Below the pieces are notes generated by a model, which was not told the DNA's origin, did no database searches, and saw nothing but the letters and a program-made list of their open reading frames with translations. From Adiantum capillus-veneris (lineage: Eukaryota > Streptophyta > Polypodiopsida > Polypodiales > Pteridaceae): a stretch of DNA of 64,000 nucleotides. This document shows positions 21,971 to 32,252 of this stretch, piece after piece. The stretch's first letter is position 1. The number at the start of each line of letters is the position of its first letter. Both the position numbers and the translations under genes were made by a program. Location of the stretch: the NCBI GenBank assembly GCA_014529385.2, contig CM043948.1, positions 24,174,451 through 24,238,450 on the forward strand, read 5' to 3'.

Positions 21971-23312
21971 TATAACCGGCCTGTACAACGTAGAGGGCGG
22001 TACTTCTTTCAATTACCTGTTAACTTTACACAGAGCACTGAGAAGGGAAGAGAACACAGTTGCGTCCAGCGACTAGAATGTCACTGCGCACACGAGACCG
22101 ACACCCTGCAGGCCCCAAAGACTGGCGCCCCCTTCGGTATTTCTTTATTCAAATTAAGGTAGACGATCCGACCACTTAGCACAAGCTTTCACAAAGCTGT
22201 CCAAACCTGGCGAGGGCTGAAAACGCAGGTTTTCGACCTGATTTTGGCAGCATAACGGCGCAAAAACCCTGTAGGTCAAAAACACCTGTCAAGGACGGAT
22301 TCCCTTGCTATCTGGAAGCTTTCTGGTGAGCTGTCACAGAAATTCAGCGGGCTGTAATTCCCTGCTTTTCATTGCTGGGTGCCCAAAAGCCTGTACACGC
22401 ATCCCAAGGCTCTCACGAGGCTCCCCCGGTGTTCCCTTGCAGTTTAGGTGCGAAACCCTAAACCTGCAGAAAAACACAGCAGGCTGTAATTCATTGTTTC
22501 GGATCGTTTTTAGCGGAGCGAACACGCCTACGCGTGTCCCAAGGGCTCCCGCACGCAATGGGACAGTTCCCTTGTGAATTGGACGAGTTTTCACGCGAGA
22601 AAACTCTCCGAACTCGCAATCTTTCGTGATGGAACTGTGCGTACCTGTGGGGGATTAGCAATTAGCTAATCCGGTTCCTGTTCAGAAGGCTCTTGCCTTG
22701 GCAAACGCGCATAAACCCCAGAACTGTACATGTTTATTTGAGTAGCCCATCTAGTGGGGCATTACCATATGTGCCAAAGGGGGGAGAGAGATGCACGAGA
22801 GCAAATCATCGCGCTACATGAGACAGAGGAGAAGGCAAGCTTTCCATTAAAGCTATAGACCTGCACCCACTACTCACACACACACACTGTAGGTCACTTA
22901 TGAGTCAAATCAGCCTCCTCTCTCAAATTGGGCGCCCCCTCTTGCTGATGGAAGTGGAAATTTGCACCAGGAGCCGCCATGTGTCCAGTTTGCCCCTTTT
23001 GAGTTAATTCTCTAGTTCCCACTGACTTATAAAGTTGTGAGTGACTTTCCAAGTGGCCCAGAATTCATTTGGCGCACACAGGCTTCCATACTCATCAGAA
23101 TTCAGTGCTAACTGGCCCGACCAGTCCCAGATTGACCGACCCAGACTCCCGTTGTGAGAAACCTATTCGGCCGCAGCCATTTCACACTGGCCATGCAATG
23201 TCCACTTGCACCTTTTCAAGGGTTCCAGGGAAAACAAGTAAAAATAAAATAAATAAAAATATCTAGTACTTATTTACGGAAGGCAACAGGAAAAATACAC
23301 CTCCTGGTGACA
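21971..23312 (-). repeat. 5' LTR of the complete C element
   Basis: 1342 bases, paired with 15268-16597. Contains the shared GGCCCCAAAGACTGGCGCC block (22113-22152). The reverse complement of its high end is TGTCACCAGGAGGTG. Confidence 0.95.
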
Positions 23313-23317
23313 CCAGG

Positions 23318-23802
23318 CAGCCATACAATAGGTGACATGGCAGTTTTTACGCATGTGAAAGCTTAAGGGTGTCAATTATTGTTAGCAGTTGCTTTTGGGT
23401 TACCGCCACCTTGTTGTATTTGTTGCTTAAAGGTCAAGGACCTTCATAAGTGAGCCTAGAGGGTTGTCACAAAAGTGGTAACGTGGCACTAAGCCAACCA
23501 GCTAGAGACGGAACAAATAAAAAAGAGAGATCGCTAAATGATGATGCGGCCATCCGTACGTTGCCGATGTGGCGGCCCGTAAATGATGGCACCATTTACG
23601 GGGGATTTCTAGGGTGATGATTTGGCGGGTCATACATATTGTGAAAGCAGGTTTATGGTGCTAATTTTAGCAGTTGCTTTTGGTAGCTCACTTTTTGTAT
23701 CAGTTGTTTTTGGGCCTAGCTATAATGGGATGGGCACCACGTGCCAATTGAAAGAACAGACTTCAGTAGACAATTAGCACTTCAAAGCACATAACTCAAA
23801 AG

Positions 23803-23806
<4 letters not shown>
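23318..23806. repeat. Degraded LTR-like scraps
   Basis: Two similar blocks in plus orientation (about 23335-23430 and 23610-23720), each with a TGACATGGC-like start, GTGAAAGC and TAGCAGTTGCTTTTGG, resemble gypsy U3 modules. At 23734-23800 a minus-orientation B-LTR end appears (GGGCACCACGTGCC, AAAGAACAGAC, TTAGCACTTCAA; compare 46830-46890). No boundaries or target duplications can be defined. Confidence 0.5.

Positions 23807-23884
<78 letters not shown>
23807..23884. repeat. (AG)n microsatellite
   Basis: About 39 AG dinucleotides in a row. Confidence 0.97.
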
Positions 23885-23891
<7 letters not shown>

Positions 23892-24021
23892 GTCCGTTAG
23901 AGGGCAACTTGACCTATAGGATAGATTAGATACATCTTGACTACATCTTTAGGGCATCTATGGCATAAAGGCATATAACAACGAAATGAAATAACAATGT
24001 GTCTGAAAATAACCTCTTTAG

Positions 24022-24087
<66 letters not shown>

Positions 24088-24399
24088 AATACTAAAAACT
24101 AATATGCTACAATAAAACTAATATGCTACGAAATAGAATAGACTTAGGCAAGGGTGTATATACATGTGTATGAGGGGTGAGTGAATTGAGCTAACCAGTC
24201 TTTTGCATATCATGGTTGTACTCTCTCATGCATATAGTCTCTATGTCTAAGCTTGTATTTGTATACCTGTTATCACCACATGCTTTGAACAAACGCTCGT
24301 ACATTGTTGATGTAAATGACTTAATTTGAAAACTTTATAATGATAAAATTTGTCATGGCTTGTTGTAAGTACTCTGATGGTTTTTTTTTCTCTTCAAAG
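23885..24399. other. Anonymous AT-rich DNA with a second (GA)n tract
   Basis: No ORF or known repeat. A (GA)n microsatellite occupies 24025-24081. A polypyrimidine run TTTTTTTTTCTCTTCAAAG at 24381-24399 could be a splice acceptor for the exon candidate that follows. Confidence 0.5.
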
Positions 24400-24460
24400 C
24401 GTGGTCTGCTTAGGGCGTGGAAAGAATTGCCATCCGCAAGTTATGGAAGGTTTTATCAGG
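24400..24460 (+). other. Possible host-gene exon (weak)
   Basis: 61 bases between a strong-looking acceptor (polypyrimidine, then AAG at 24397-24399) and a donor CAGG/GTAAGC (GT at 24461). Two frames are open; the one in phase with the next candidate reads VVCLGRGKNCHPQVMEGFIR. I do not recognise the peptide. No promoter, start codon or complete gene model is visible, so chance is a real alternative. Confidence 0.2.
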
Positions 24461-25326
24461 GTAAGCCTAAATGTGAACATCTTAGTTAATGTTTTTCCTT
24501 TTAGTTTCGTTAGTCTACAATTTTATGCCATAACTCGCTGCTCTTGAATTTTGAATAAAGATAAGATGTGAAATTTTTATTACAAGAAGTAGAAACCGTG
24601 TGCACAACAAATTAGAGTATCAAGGATAGCATCACTTTTAATGATGTGGGTTTTTATTTACAACCCTTCTGGCATTCATTGAAAGAGTCTTTATGCGTGC
24701 AACATTTTGGCTCCATAAGTGGAATATCTTAATATTTCAGAGACTCCCTATCCGATTGGATAACGTGTAGCTAGAAGCTTATAGCCTTCTTTGGTTGAGG
24801 TAATATATCTCCTACTTGAACAACATTTTTAAGATCGAGGAGAGTCTTCAAATGACAAGTGAATTTGATCTCTATTAACACCCTTGTGAAGTTGTCAGTT
24901 AGTATTTAGCACCCTTTTGCCATAATAGAGGAAAAGGGGTTTGCCACATCTTGTTCCTTAAAAAGTTTAGTTATCCCCGTAACTTTAGTGATTTATAAAG
25001 TTGTTTGGTGCCATGGATCGATTGTATTTTGTCTCTCTTTTCTTTTTCAGTGCATGCACACGTGGACATGCACCCACTTTCTAAGGAAACAAAGTAGCGT
25101 GCATGTCCAATAATGTATTGCCAAGTATTGTTCGTGGAAGAGTTTTGGTGGTCCTATTGGTAACTTATATTTTGCAATGAATTTTTCTATTTTTAGAACA
25201 CACGTGAACACAGGTAGACATGTACGCGCATGTAAGGAAATAAAGTAAATTGCATGATGTTAATAATGTGTTTTCAGTTGCAAATTAATATGCAATTATC
25301 AAGGCAACTGTTGATTTGTTGCTAGA
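24461..25326. other. Anonymous AT-rich DNA, intron-like, with an imperfect duplication
   Basis: No credible ORF. An imperfect repeat of ~75 bases occurs at ~25045-25118 and ~25186-25260; each copy starts with a pyrimidine tract plus AG, then CACACGTG, ACATG and AAGGAAA..AAAGTA. This may be intron sequence if the flanking exon candidates are real. Confidence 0.4.
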
Positions 25327-25431
25327 ATCGTTGTCCTGAAGTGTCACATGCACATGGCCTCGATGTGCCGTGTAGACATGGTGCTACGATTGAGAGACAA
25401 ATCCTAGACTTGGAAACCCTTGGGAAACAGG
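25327..25431 (+). other. Possible host-gene exon (weak)
   Basis: 105 bases, exactly 35 open codons, between an acceptor (TTGATTTGTTGCTAG, ending 25326) and a donor CAG/GTAAGA (25432). The open frame contains NRCPEVSHAHGLDVPCRHG and ends LETLGKQ. The open frame, length divisible by three and both splice signals agree, but the peptide is not recognised and gag remnants start only 65 bases downstream. Confidence 0.25.
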
Positions 25432-25911
25432 TAAGAACGCATGTGTAAGCTTGTTTTAAGACTTGCATACGCGGACAAGAGTTGCCCGAAATCAACGAAA
25501 GGACTTCAAGGATGGTGGATCTATAGTAAAATTTTTCACATTTTCTAGTGTGAGATCGATAGAAAGCCTTGGAGTTCCTGCAGCAATTCGACAACATGTA
25601 TGCCTTGGGGAGCTGCACAGAAGAATCATAGATTTCTCAAGGATAATGCTATGCTATGGTGGAGCTACATAGCTACCCAGCCGCAGCTTCAAGGACTTGG
25701 CAGCTTTCAAGAATATTTTTGCCCGGACCCACATGCCATCCCTATTTGAAGTACCGCTTTTGGCAGAATGGGGTAACTTGAAAATGGTTGCCACTGAAAC
25801 AATGGAAGACTACAACCAAAGGTTCGTCGATGTTTACCTTTCTTCAAGCTGATTACCTTGGAGGACCAATGCGAGCGCTATACAATCGGACTGCTATCAC
25901 CCCTACAGGAA

Positions 25912-26877
25912 TGTCATGTGCAATGGAAGTGATTGATGGTGTATGCTCAGGATGAGTGCTCAGTGCGTACTCAGGGTTCCTTTTACTGAATGAGAGAGTT
26001 CCTTTTACTACATGAGAGATGTGCAAAAAAGAGAGTGATATCGTGAATGACGGTTCAGAGAGAGAGAGAGAGGACTAACACCAGATGGGGTCCCAAAACC
26101 CCCTCCAAGGCCCCCCCCCCCCCCTTTATCGCTAGAGAGGTATTTGCTTTAGATTGCACAAATGCTGATACAATGGTCCTAGATGTTGAGATGCTGATGG
26201 GATCTTGCAGTAGATGCTTGGATCTGCTAGGCTAAGGGCTGAAAATGCAAAGCGCTAGGGATTGTGATTGGGATCTGCAACTGCAACGAGGCTATGGGCT
26301 GATCTATTGTTGCCAATGTTGGTGACAGATTGAAAACTGAAAAACACTAGCTGATTAGATGTGGAAATCTGAAAACGCTGGCTGATCTGGTATGATGGAC
26401 TGAGTTCTGAAAACGCTAGTTGATTTGGTGCAAAAACGCTAGAGAGGTGCTGAGGTGCTGCGGGTACTTGGTAATGGTATTGAGGGTACTGACTTATTGT
26501 TGAGAAGTGACCCCTAGGGTCACTTATATATGGGAAAAAAGCTGGGTGGCAATGCAACCTAAAACTCCCACAATTTCTAAAATGATGCAAAAATGTCACC
26601 TATTAATAAGTTGATGAACTACTAACGAGAGGTGATTCACATGCAGATAAATACCTAGGCTGAGTACTAATGCAAATGTATGGGAACACTCCCCGATACC
26701 TACACGTAGCAGACATTGGCTATGCTCATGTGCAATCAGAGGGTATGCAACTAATCTAAAGTGCTTGGACATGCATGTCTTGCGTACATGCTCACAAGGG
26801 TGCCAGAAAACTTTCTAGGCTGTCCTAAACCTTAGAAATAGGACCCCATGCACATAGGGTTAGATGTGCACGTGATA
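25912..26877 (-). repeat. E-family solo LTR with target duplication AGGAA
   Basis: 966 bases; plus-strand ends are TGTCATGTGCAATGG and ..CACGTGATA, as in the E element at 49039-60680. Flanked by identical AGGAA at 25907-25911 and 26878-26882, and removing it restores the gag reading frame. It contains GCTGAAAACGCTAG-type repeats (26237-26445) and a C14 run. A single LTR with target duplication is the product of LTR-LTR recombination. Confidence 0.9.
26111..26124. repeat. Poly(C) tract
   Basis: Fourteen C residues within the E solo LTR, at the position of GAAGGCCCC in the other E LTRs; an expansion specific to this copy. Confidence 0.9.
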
Positions 26878-27590
26878 AGGAATATTGTCTATCTAAACAA
26901 GTATGTACTATGCAAGAACTCATGGACCAGACCACGGTTGGTTACAAACTTATGAAAGGAAAATTGGAATTTGTTACGGAAGAGCAACCGACCAACACTC
27001 AAAATCCTCGACTAGAAGAAACAAATTCTCGGGATTCTCGTGACAAATGGACACCATTGGCAAGACCTCGTTTGACTCAATGCCAACGAGACACCTTACT
27101 ACAAGAAGGCTGATGCTTTAAATGTTTATGGACGGGACACACTCACAACACTAGTCTACTATAGTAAAGGTGATATGCCTCCAGAACAACCACTTGCAAA
27201 GAGAGCCAAAACTGTAGTCAACGCGAATGGCGGAGGTGTTCGTACAGTACTGCCACGTCAGCAGGTCGACACGATTTTCTTATTTTTAATGTCCTTGTGT
27301 CCTCGGGGCCCTATTGGACGGGATCCCAACTTTAAATCTGTCAGTTTTCCAATGGGGTTCATCCGGATGGTCATGCCATGTCATCACTTTGTGACACCAT
27401 CCAAGGGTACCATGGCAAAGCAGTTTTTTCACACCATGTAGTTGGGCAATTGTGATGCTCTTTTGAGCATGCCTTGGCATGACAAGAACGATGCAACCAT
27501 CCAAATTCCGAAGTGCACCATCACTTTGCAGCAGAACGACGAGCCAGTCGTCCTTCAAGTTCGACATAACTGAAACCAACCTCGAATGAT

Positions 27591-28220
27591 TTAAAGTTTG
27601 ATTTGTATCAAGATACTCTTTGAACCTTGTTTGACAATACTGTTGAAACATTATTTGAAATAGAAATGATATGTTTTGAACTTGTTTTGATGTCGACTTG
27701 GGAATGCTTAATTTTTGATTCTTCTTTCAATATGCTTGAATATCTTGAGCTTGGGATTTCTTGAGAGGCGTGTTCATGTTAATTGTTGAATCTCTGAACA
27801 ACGTAGACTCGTGGTCTGGGGAGCGTTTAGTTGTCTCTGAACGACGCATGCCGGTGGTTTGCGGAGCGTTTAGTTGTGGGATGGAAGCCTTTGAACGACG
27901 CATGCCGGTGGTTTGGGGAGCGTTTTGTTGTATTTGGAGCCTCCAAGCGACGCTTGTTGGGGTTTGGGGAGCATTTGGTTGTAATAGTCCTCTAAGTTCA
28001 TGGCCTGGACCTTTTTAGGTTATTTACGGGGGAAACGAGGAGGTAGTCATTGAATACCTTCATGCCTAAGACTGTAACTTTAGTGCATCCAAACACCCCC
28101 CCTTTAAAGGTCAGCGTGGTCTAGGTGTGACCCGCAAAATGACACTCGGATATATTTCTCACTTGAGTTGTTTTTGCAGATATAATTGTGGACGATCACT
28201 CTTCTTTCAAGAAGGGGACA
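27591..28220 (+). other. Non-coding 3' region of the 25497 element
   Basis: No credible coding frame. It includes the minisatellite at 27791-27987 and ends in a PPT (TTTCAAGAAGGGGACA, 28205-28220) directly before the LTR at 28221. The stretch from ~28020 is equivalent to the A/B 3' UTR. Confidence 0.6.
27791..27987 (+). repeat. Minisatellite, about 4 copies of a 43-54 bp unit
   Basis: Units start near 27791, 27834, 27888 and 27939. Each has GAACRACG, CATGCCGGTGGTTTG and GGAGCGTTTAGTTGT or close variants. No protein function is implied by the short frame crossing it. Confidence 0.85.
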
Positions 28221-28850
28221 TGTCATAAACTGTTGCGTGTCAAGCCACTGAAGAATCAAAGGGTTAGGTTCTCCTGAACCTAACCCTAGCCAACTTGCAG
28301 ATCTAGGCCGAGGGTCCTAAACACCCTAATAGGAGTAGTAGAAGAAGTCATCACCAAGTTATAGATTTGTGCCAAGTGTCCCATTATTAAAACAGGTTAG
28401 TATCAAAAATCCTAACCTCCGACCAACTTATAGAACTCTGGCCGAGGGGCCCAACTTAAAATAAAGTAGGATGCACACACATTGCTAGAAGGAGATGACA
28501 TGGCATGCTGTATGGACCTCTGCGAATTGCGGAACTGACAAATGACGTCCCAACAGTGTACGGATAACCCTCTGGATGCTTGCTTTTGGACCAGATGCTT
28601 TTAGAATTTCCTGTTTTTCATGTAACCTCTTTTGTAGAGGCCAAGGGCCTTTAAATACGTGTTGTGGACTCTCTCTGGGAGTCTATCAGGCAAAGCCACA
28701 AAAGTTGTACCATGTTGAAGTAGTATAAAGAAATACCGAAAGGGGCACCATTGTTTGGGGCCATTGCAGTCTGGGAGTGGAACTCTGGCATTCCGTGTCT
28801 CATGTGGATTCTCTCTTTCTCTGTGTTCAGTTGTTTTGAAGTGCTAAATG
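28221..28850 (+). repeat. 3' LTR of the 25497 element (family B), end-truncated
   Basis: Starts TGTCATAAACTG after the PPT and runs to GAAGTGCTAAATG, where a second LTR begins. The last ~55 bases (the GGCACGTGGTGCC end seen at 7680-7705) are missing. The shared block AAATACCGAAAGGGGCACC is at 28724-28763. Confidence 0.8.
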
Positions 28851-29594
28851 TGTCACAAACTGCTGACACTGAAGGCCTAGAGTGTTGGGCACCCTAGCCC
28901 TAATCTTAGCCAACCTACACATCCCGGCTTAGGGCCTAAACCCTAGTAGAAGCAGAAGAAGACGAAGTTCTCACCAACTTACTGATCCTCGTTGATTGGC
29001 TCACGGGTTAGGATTAAAATGCTAACCCCCGTCAACCTATGGGACCCTCGTCCAATGGGGCCTAAAATACAAGGCACACACACCCACTGAGTGAAGACCC
29101 AATGTGGAGATGATCATGTGGCTGCTGTACGAAACTCCGCGAATTATGCTCATATGTTGACGTGGCCTGTAGTACGGATTTCCGCGATCGACGGTGACAT
29201 GGAAGGCTATATGGACGCCCCTACGAATTGCGTTGAGAGGTGCTTACGTGGCTTTTGTACGGACAACCCATGGGGCGCTAGCTTTTGGAGATAAGATGCT
29301 TTTAGACTATTAAGCTTTTCATGTAACTGCTTTTAGTGGCCAAGGGCCTTTATAAACGAAGAAGGGGCTCACTCTCTGGCATGCTTCCGCATGAAGATGC
29401 AGAGAAGTGTTGCCGATGTTGTACCGAGTTAAAGCAATATAAAGAAATACCGAAGGGGCACCACAGTTTGGGCCAGTACTCTCTTGGGATGGAACTCCGC
29501 CACTCGTGTCTCCTATGCAGTGTATCTCTTTTAGTTCATTTTTTTGAAGCATCTAAAGTCTGCTCAGTCTGTTTTTTTCCGTCCTCTCATTACA
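28851..29594 (+). repeat. LTR, plus strand (family A/B), inserted in the preceding LTR
   Basis: 744 bases from TGTCACAAACTGCTGACA to ..CTCATTACA. It is followed by one base and a perfect primer site. U3 modules ACGTGGCCTGTAGTACGGA and ACGTGGCTTTTGTACGGA lie at 29160-29265; the shared block is at 29436-29475. Confidence 0.85.
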
Positions 29595-29595
29595 G

Positions 29596-29607
29596 TGGTA
29601 TCAGAGC
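29596..29607 (+). other. tRNA-iMet primer-binding site
   Basis: TGGTATCAGAGC, the standard plant initiator-Met primer site, one base after the LTR at 28851-29594. Confidence 0.95.
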
Positions 29608-29754
29608 TCCAGCCGTGTGCTTTTTTGAAAGCATACCGGTCCTATCAAGAACAGATAGAGCACAATGGCGTTTCTGGGTTCCACAAAGTACCTGCAGTTT
29701 CTTCTCGATGAGTTTCGCGACATACTCTCATGGCATCCTCAAGAGAATCCCCCG
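29608..29754 (+). pseudogene. Leader and gag start of a truncated gypsy
   Basis: A short leader followed by an ATG at 29665 (MAFLGSTKYLQFLLDEFRDI, then LSWHPQENPP). It is cut at 29754, where the truncated LTR of the minus-strand C element starts. Too short to assign beyond a gag N-terminus. Confidence 0.5.
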
Positions 29755-30220
29755 ACAGAGTGACACCTTGCCCAGTTTCCGACTTTGGCCAACTTGGCTA
29801 AAAATACCTCAATTGGTGCGTCAGTTGACTTGGTAGCAAAGCAATAAAATGTTCCCCTTGCCATTCCAGAGCTAATGACGCGAACACATTTTCAGGTCCA
29901 AACTAGCAGTTCCCTAAATTTTAGGAGATGCTTCCACGGCACTCACACTGGTCATCTGCCATCAATCACCACTGTAACCACATCGAAAAATGCAATGTAG
30001 GCCAGCTATCAGGTGATTTACATTCGTAGCCCCATCGTGGCTAACCTTAGTCCATTTGTCCAACTTTAGTGCTCACTGGCCGTTTGGCCTAGACTCTCAC
30101 TGTCCGCCTCACACCATGCAACTTGGGCATTGGCATTTCGAGAGGGGTGCTTTAAAACAAGTCAAATAAAATTTACCCCAAAAAGAAATCAACAAGTAAA
30201 GTTGCCACAAACTCGTGACA
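29755..30220 (-). repeat. Truncated 3' LTR of the second C element
   Basis: Minus-strand start TGTCACGAG at 30220. Homology to the 5' LTR begins exactly at 29755 (ACAGAGTGACACC, also 36238) and is continuous to the LTR start. Confidence 0.9.
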
Positions 30221-30672
30221 TACCCCCCTGTTGAAATTGCGAACGTCCTAGTTTGCATAAATATCAATCCATTAGTGTGTACAACACTTCATGGACACCG
30301 TGTCATGGCTGTCAACCTTTTCGGGTGTACACACTTGGTCGACATGGTACGAGACATACATGCTCGTAGTTAACACTCGTGTAATTAACACTTGTTAACT
30401 CATGTATGGTCTACCTGTGAGACTGTTTCATTGACATAGTGGATAGCTTTCACATTGTGCCATTGGCTTGAATAGAGTCCCTAACTTTTAGTACACTTCG
30501 AATGCTTTCAAGCATAATAAATCAGTAGTTTAAAAATGCGTCAACATGTACTCATTAGAAGCAATTGCTGTACTCTTGACAACTGACAAGACATACTTAC
30601 TTCTATAGCACCGAACAGATTTTTTGACAAAATGTTTATTCCCCAAGGGCAATTGCCAAGCAGGGTACACTT
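30221..30672 (-). other. 3' UTR of the second C element
   Basis: Non-coding bases between the pol stop and the LTR; the PPT is at its low end. No other feature is visible. Confidence 0.7.
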
Positions 30673-32243
30673 CTATTGCACTAAATCCATAGATACATGA
30701 GAAGTGCTAGCTCCTGGATCACCCCCCTCTAGCGTAGGTCTCTTTCCTTTTGACCTTTGCTCTTCTTGAGTTGGAGAATACGTAGGTGGTAAACCAAAGG
30801 CTTCAAGGTATAGCTGCAATACATTTGGTGACTCTAACAGTTCGCTCTCTTCCATCCACTTTGCATCCATAGGTGGATAGTTCTTGAACTTAACCAAATA
30901 TCGCTTTGTAACCTTGCCTTTGACTTTTCTTTCCTTGTGTGCCATGATCTGTTCTTGGACCAAAATTTCATCAAGCTCTTCAAGTTCTGGCTGCTCTTCA
31001 AGTGGCATATCCTCTGGCACATCACCAATAAATGGTATGAGAAGACTCACGTGAAAAGCATTGTGAATCTTCCAGTTCTCAGGCAATTTCAGCCTATAAC
31101 TGACGTCACTGATCTTCTCTGTTACTTGAAAAGGCCCATAGTAACGCATACTAAGCTTTGTAAAGAGACTTTCTTTACCTTTTCGCTTATTTAAGCGTGC
31201 CTTTTCAAACCGCAACAGTACAATCACCAAGTGAAAACAACAATTCACGACGGTGGAGATTGGCAGCTTTCTTTTGCTTTGCCTGTGTCCTTTGAAGGGC
31301 ATGGTTTATCTTCTGGTACATTTCATCCATATTCTATACATATTTATGCTTGAAAGATCTTTTCCTTGGTATGCAAAATGGGAGGAACTTTCACATGACC
31401 TTCGACAATTTCAAAAGGTGCTTTGCCTGTTGAAGAATGCACTGTATTATTGTACGCATACTCAACCAACGGCAAATACTATTCCCATTTCGCCTTGTGC
31501 TCTGACACATAGCACTTAAGCAGACCCAAGACAATAGAATTTGCCTCTTCTGACTGTCCATCTGTCTGTGGACAAGACGACGATGAGAACTTAAGCGTAG
31601 TGCCCATATTCTAAAATATGCCTCTCCAGAATAGACTTGTCATCCGTGGATCACGGTCACTGACAATCGATTGTGGCATACCATGGTACTTAAAGATATT
31701 GTACATAAAGAGACGTGCCATCTGATTTCGTTTTATCTTCTTCCTAAGAGGAATGAAATGAGCTTGCTTGCTGAATCTGCAAATAATGGTCCAGATTCCA
31801 TCATTTCCTGTCTGTGTTCTGGGAAGATCAAATATAAAATCCATAGCTATGCTTCCCATGGTTTATCTGGAATCGGCAATGGCTGTAACAACCCTGGTGC
31901 CTTTTACCTGTCAAACTTGACCTTTTGGCAAATCACGCATGCTCGCACAAAGGCATCCACGTCTCCTCAAGGTAGGCCAATAAAAGAATGTCTCAACCGC
32001 TTTCACTGTAGCATCTATACCACGATGCCCTGCATACGGTGGGACATGACTCTCTACCATGACCTTATGTCGCAATGGCCTAGTGACACAGAGTCTGCCA
32101 TGCATCATCATAAAACCATCTCTGAGGAAGTAGTGCTCATGACGTTGTTCTTCCTGAAACTGTTCGAAGATCGTTGCAAAATCTTCATCACTCGCATACT
32201 GTTCCTTCATGTCATCAAGCTCATGATGATAAGGAATTGACAC
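30673..32243 (-). pseudogene. integrase and chromodomain of the second C element
   Basis: From 32243 down: tether and zinc-binding region (SHVPPYAGHRGIDATVKA, then SMRDLPKGQV, a shifted VRSCLVCQKGQV), core start MDFIFDLPRTQTGNDGIWT and DRDPRMTSLFWRG (31859-31611), a gap with stops at 31600-31300 over the catalytic Glu region, and the C-terminal domain (LLRFEKARLNKRKGKESLF, SMRYYGPFQVTEKISDV) plus chromodomain (RYLVKFKNYPPMDAKWMEES) at 31220-30830. A Ser/Gly-rich tail ends at 30673. At least three frame breaks. Confidence 0.87.
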
Positions 32244-32252
32244 AGCTGAAAT

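Larger units (their letters stand above)
15268..23312 (-). mobile_element. Complete gypsy element, family C, target duplication CCAGG
   Basis: 8045 bases on the minus strand, bounded by LTR termini TGTCACC.. (23312, and 16597 for the 3' LTR) and ..CCGGTTATA (21971 and 15268), with identical 5-bp flanks CCAGG at 15263-15267 and 23313-23317. Order from 23312 down: 5' LTR, primer site, gag, protease, RT, RNase H, integrase, chromodomain, 3' UTR, PPT (CAAGGGTGGGG, 16600-16610), 3' LTR. The two LTRs are about 97% alike by eye, so it is a fairly recent insertion. gag is open over 559 codons; pol needs about five corrections. Confidence 0.95.
25497..27590 (+). pseudogene. gypsy gag-protease remnant, split by a solo LTR
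   Basis: Decayed plus-strand gag and protease. FKDGGSIVKFFTFSS (25508) aligns with the C gag motif YKEGGAAVKFSTFSG; LQQFDNMYALG and MVATETMEDYNQRFVD (25780-25830) continue in shifted frames. The frame GLLSPLQE at 25906 resumes across the inserted LTR at 26883 as YCLSKQVCTMQELMDQT, equivalent to HCLEQKLNSFEELMGHA in the 9002 element. A damaged knuckle (CFKCLWTGHTHN) is at 27115-27155. Protease-end motifs occur at 27367-27580 (MPCHHFVTPSKGTM, NCDALLSMPWHDKNDA). RT, RNase H and integrase are absent. Confidence 0.75.

Noticed and set aside
27393-27404. CACTTTGTGACA resembling a minus-strand A/B LTR start
   Set aside because: The sequence reads through as the protease motif CHHFVTPSKGTM on the plus strand and no PPT or LTR body follows.
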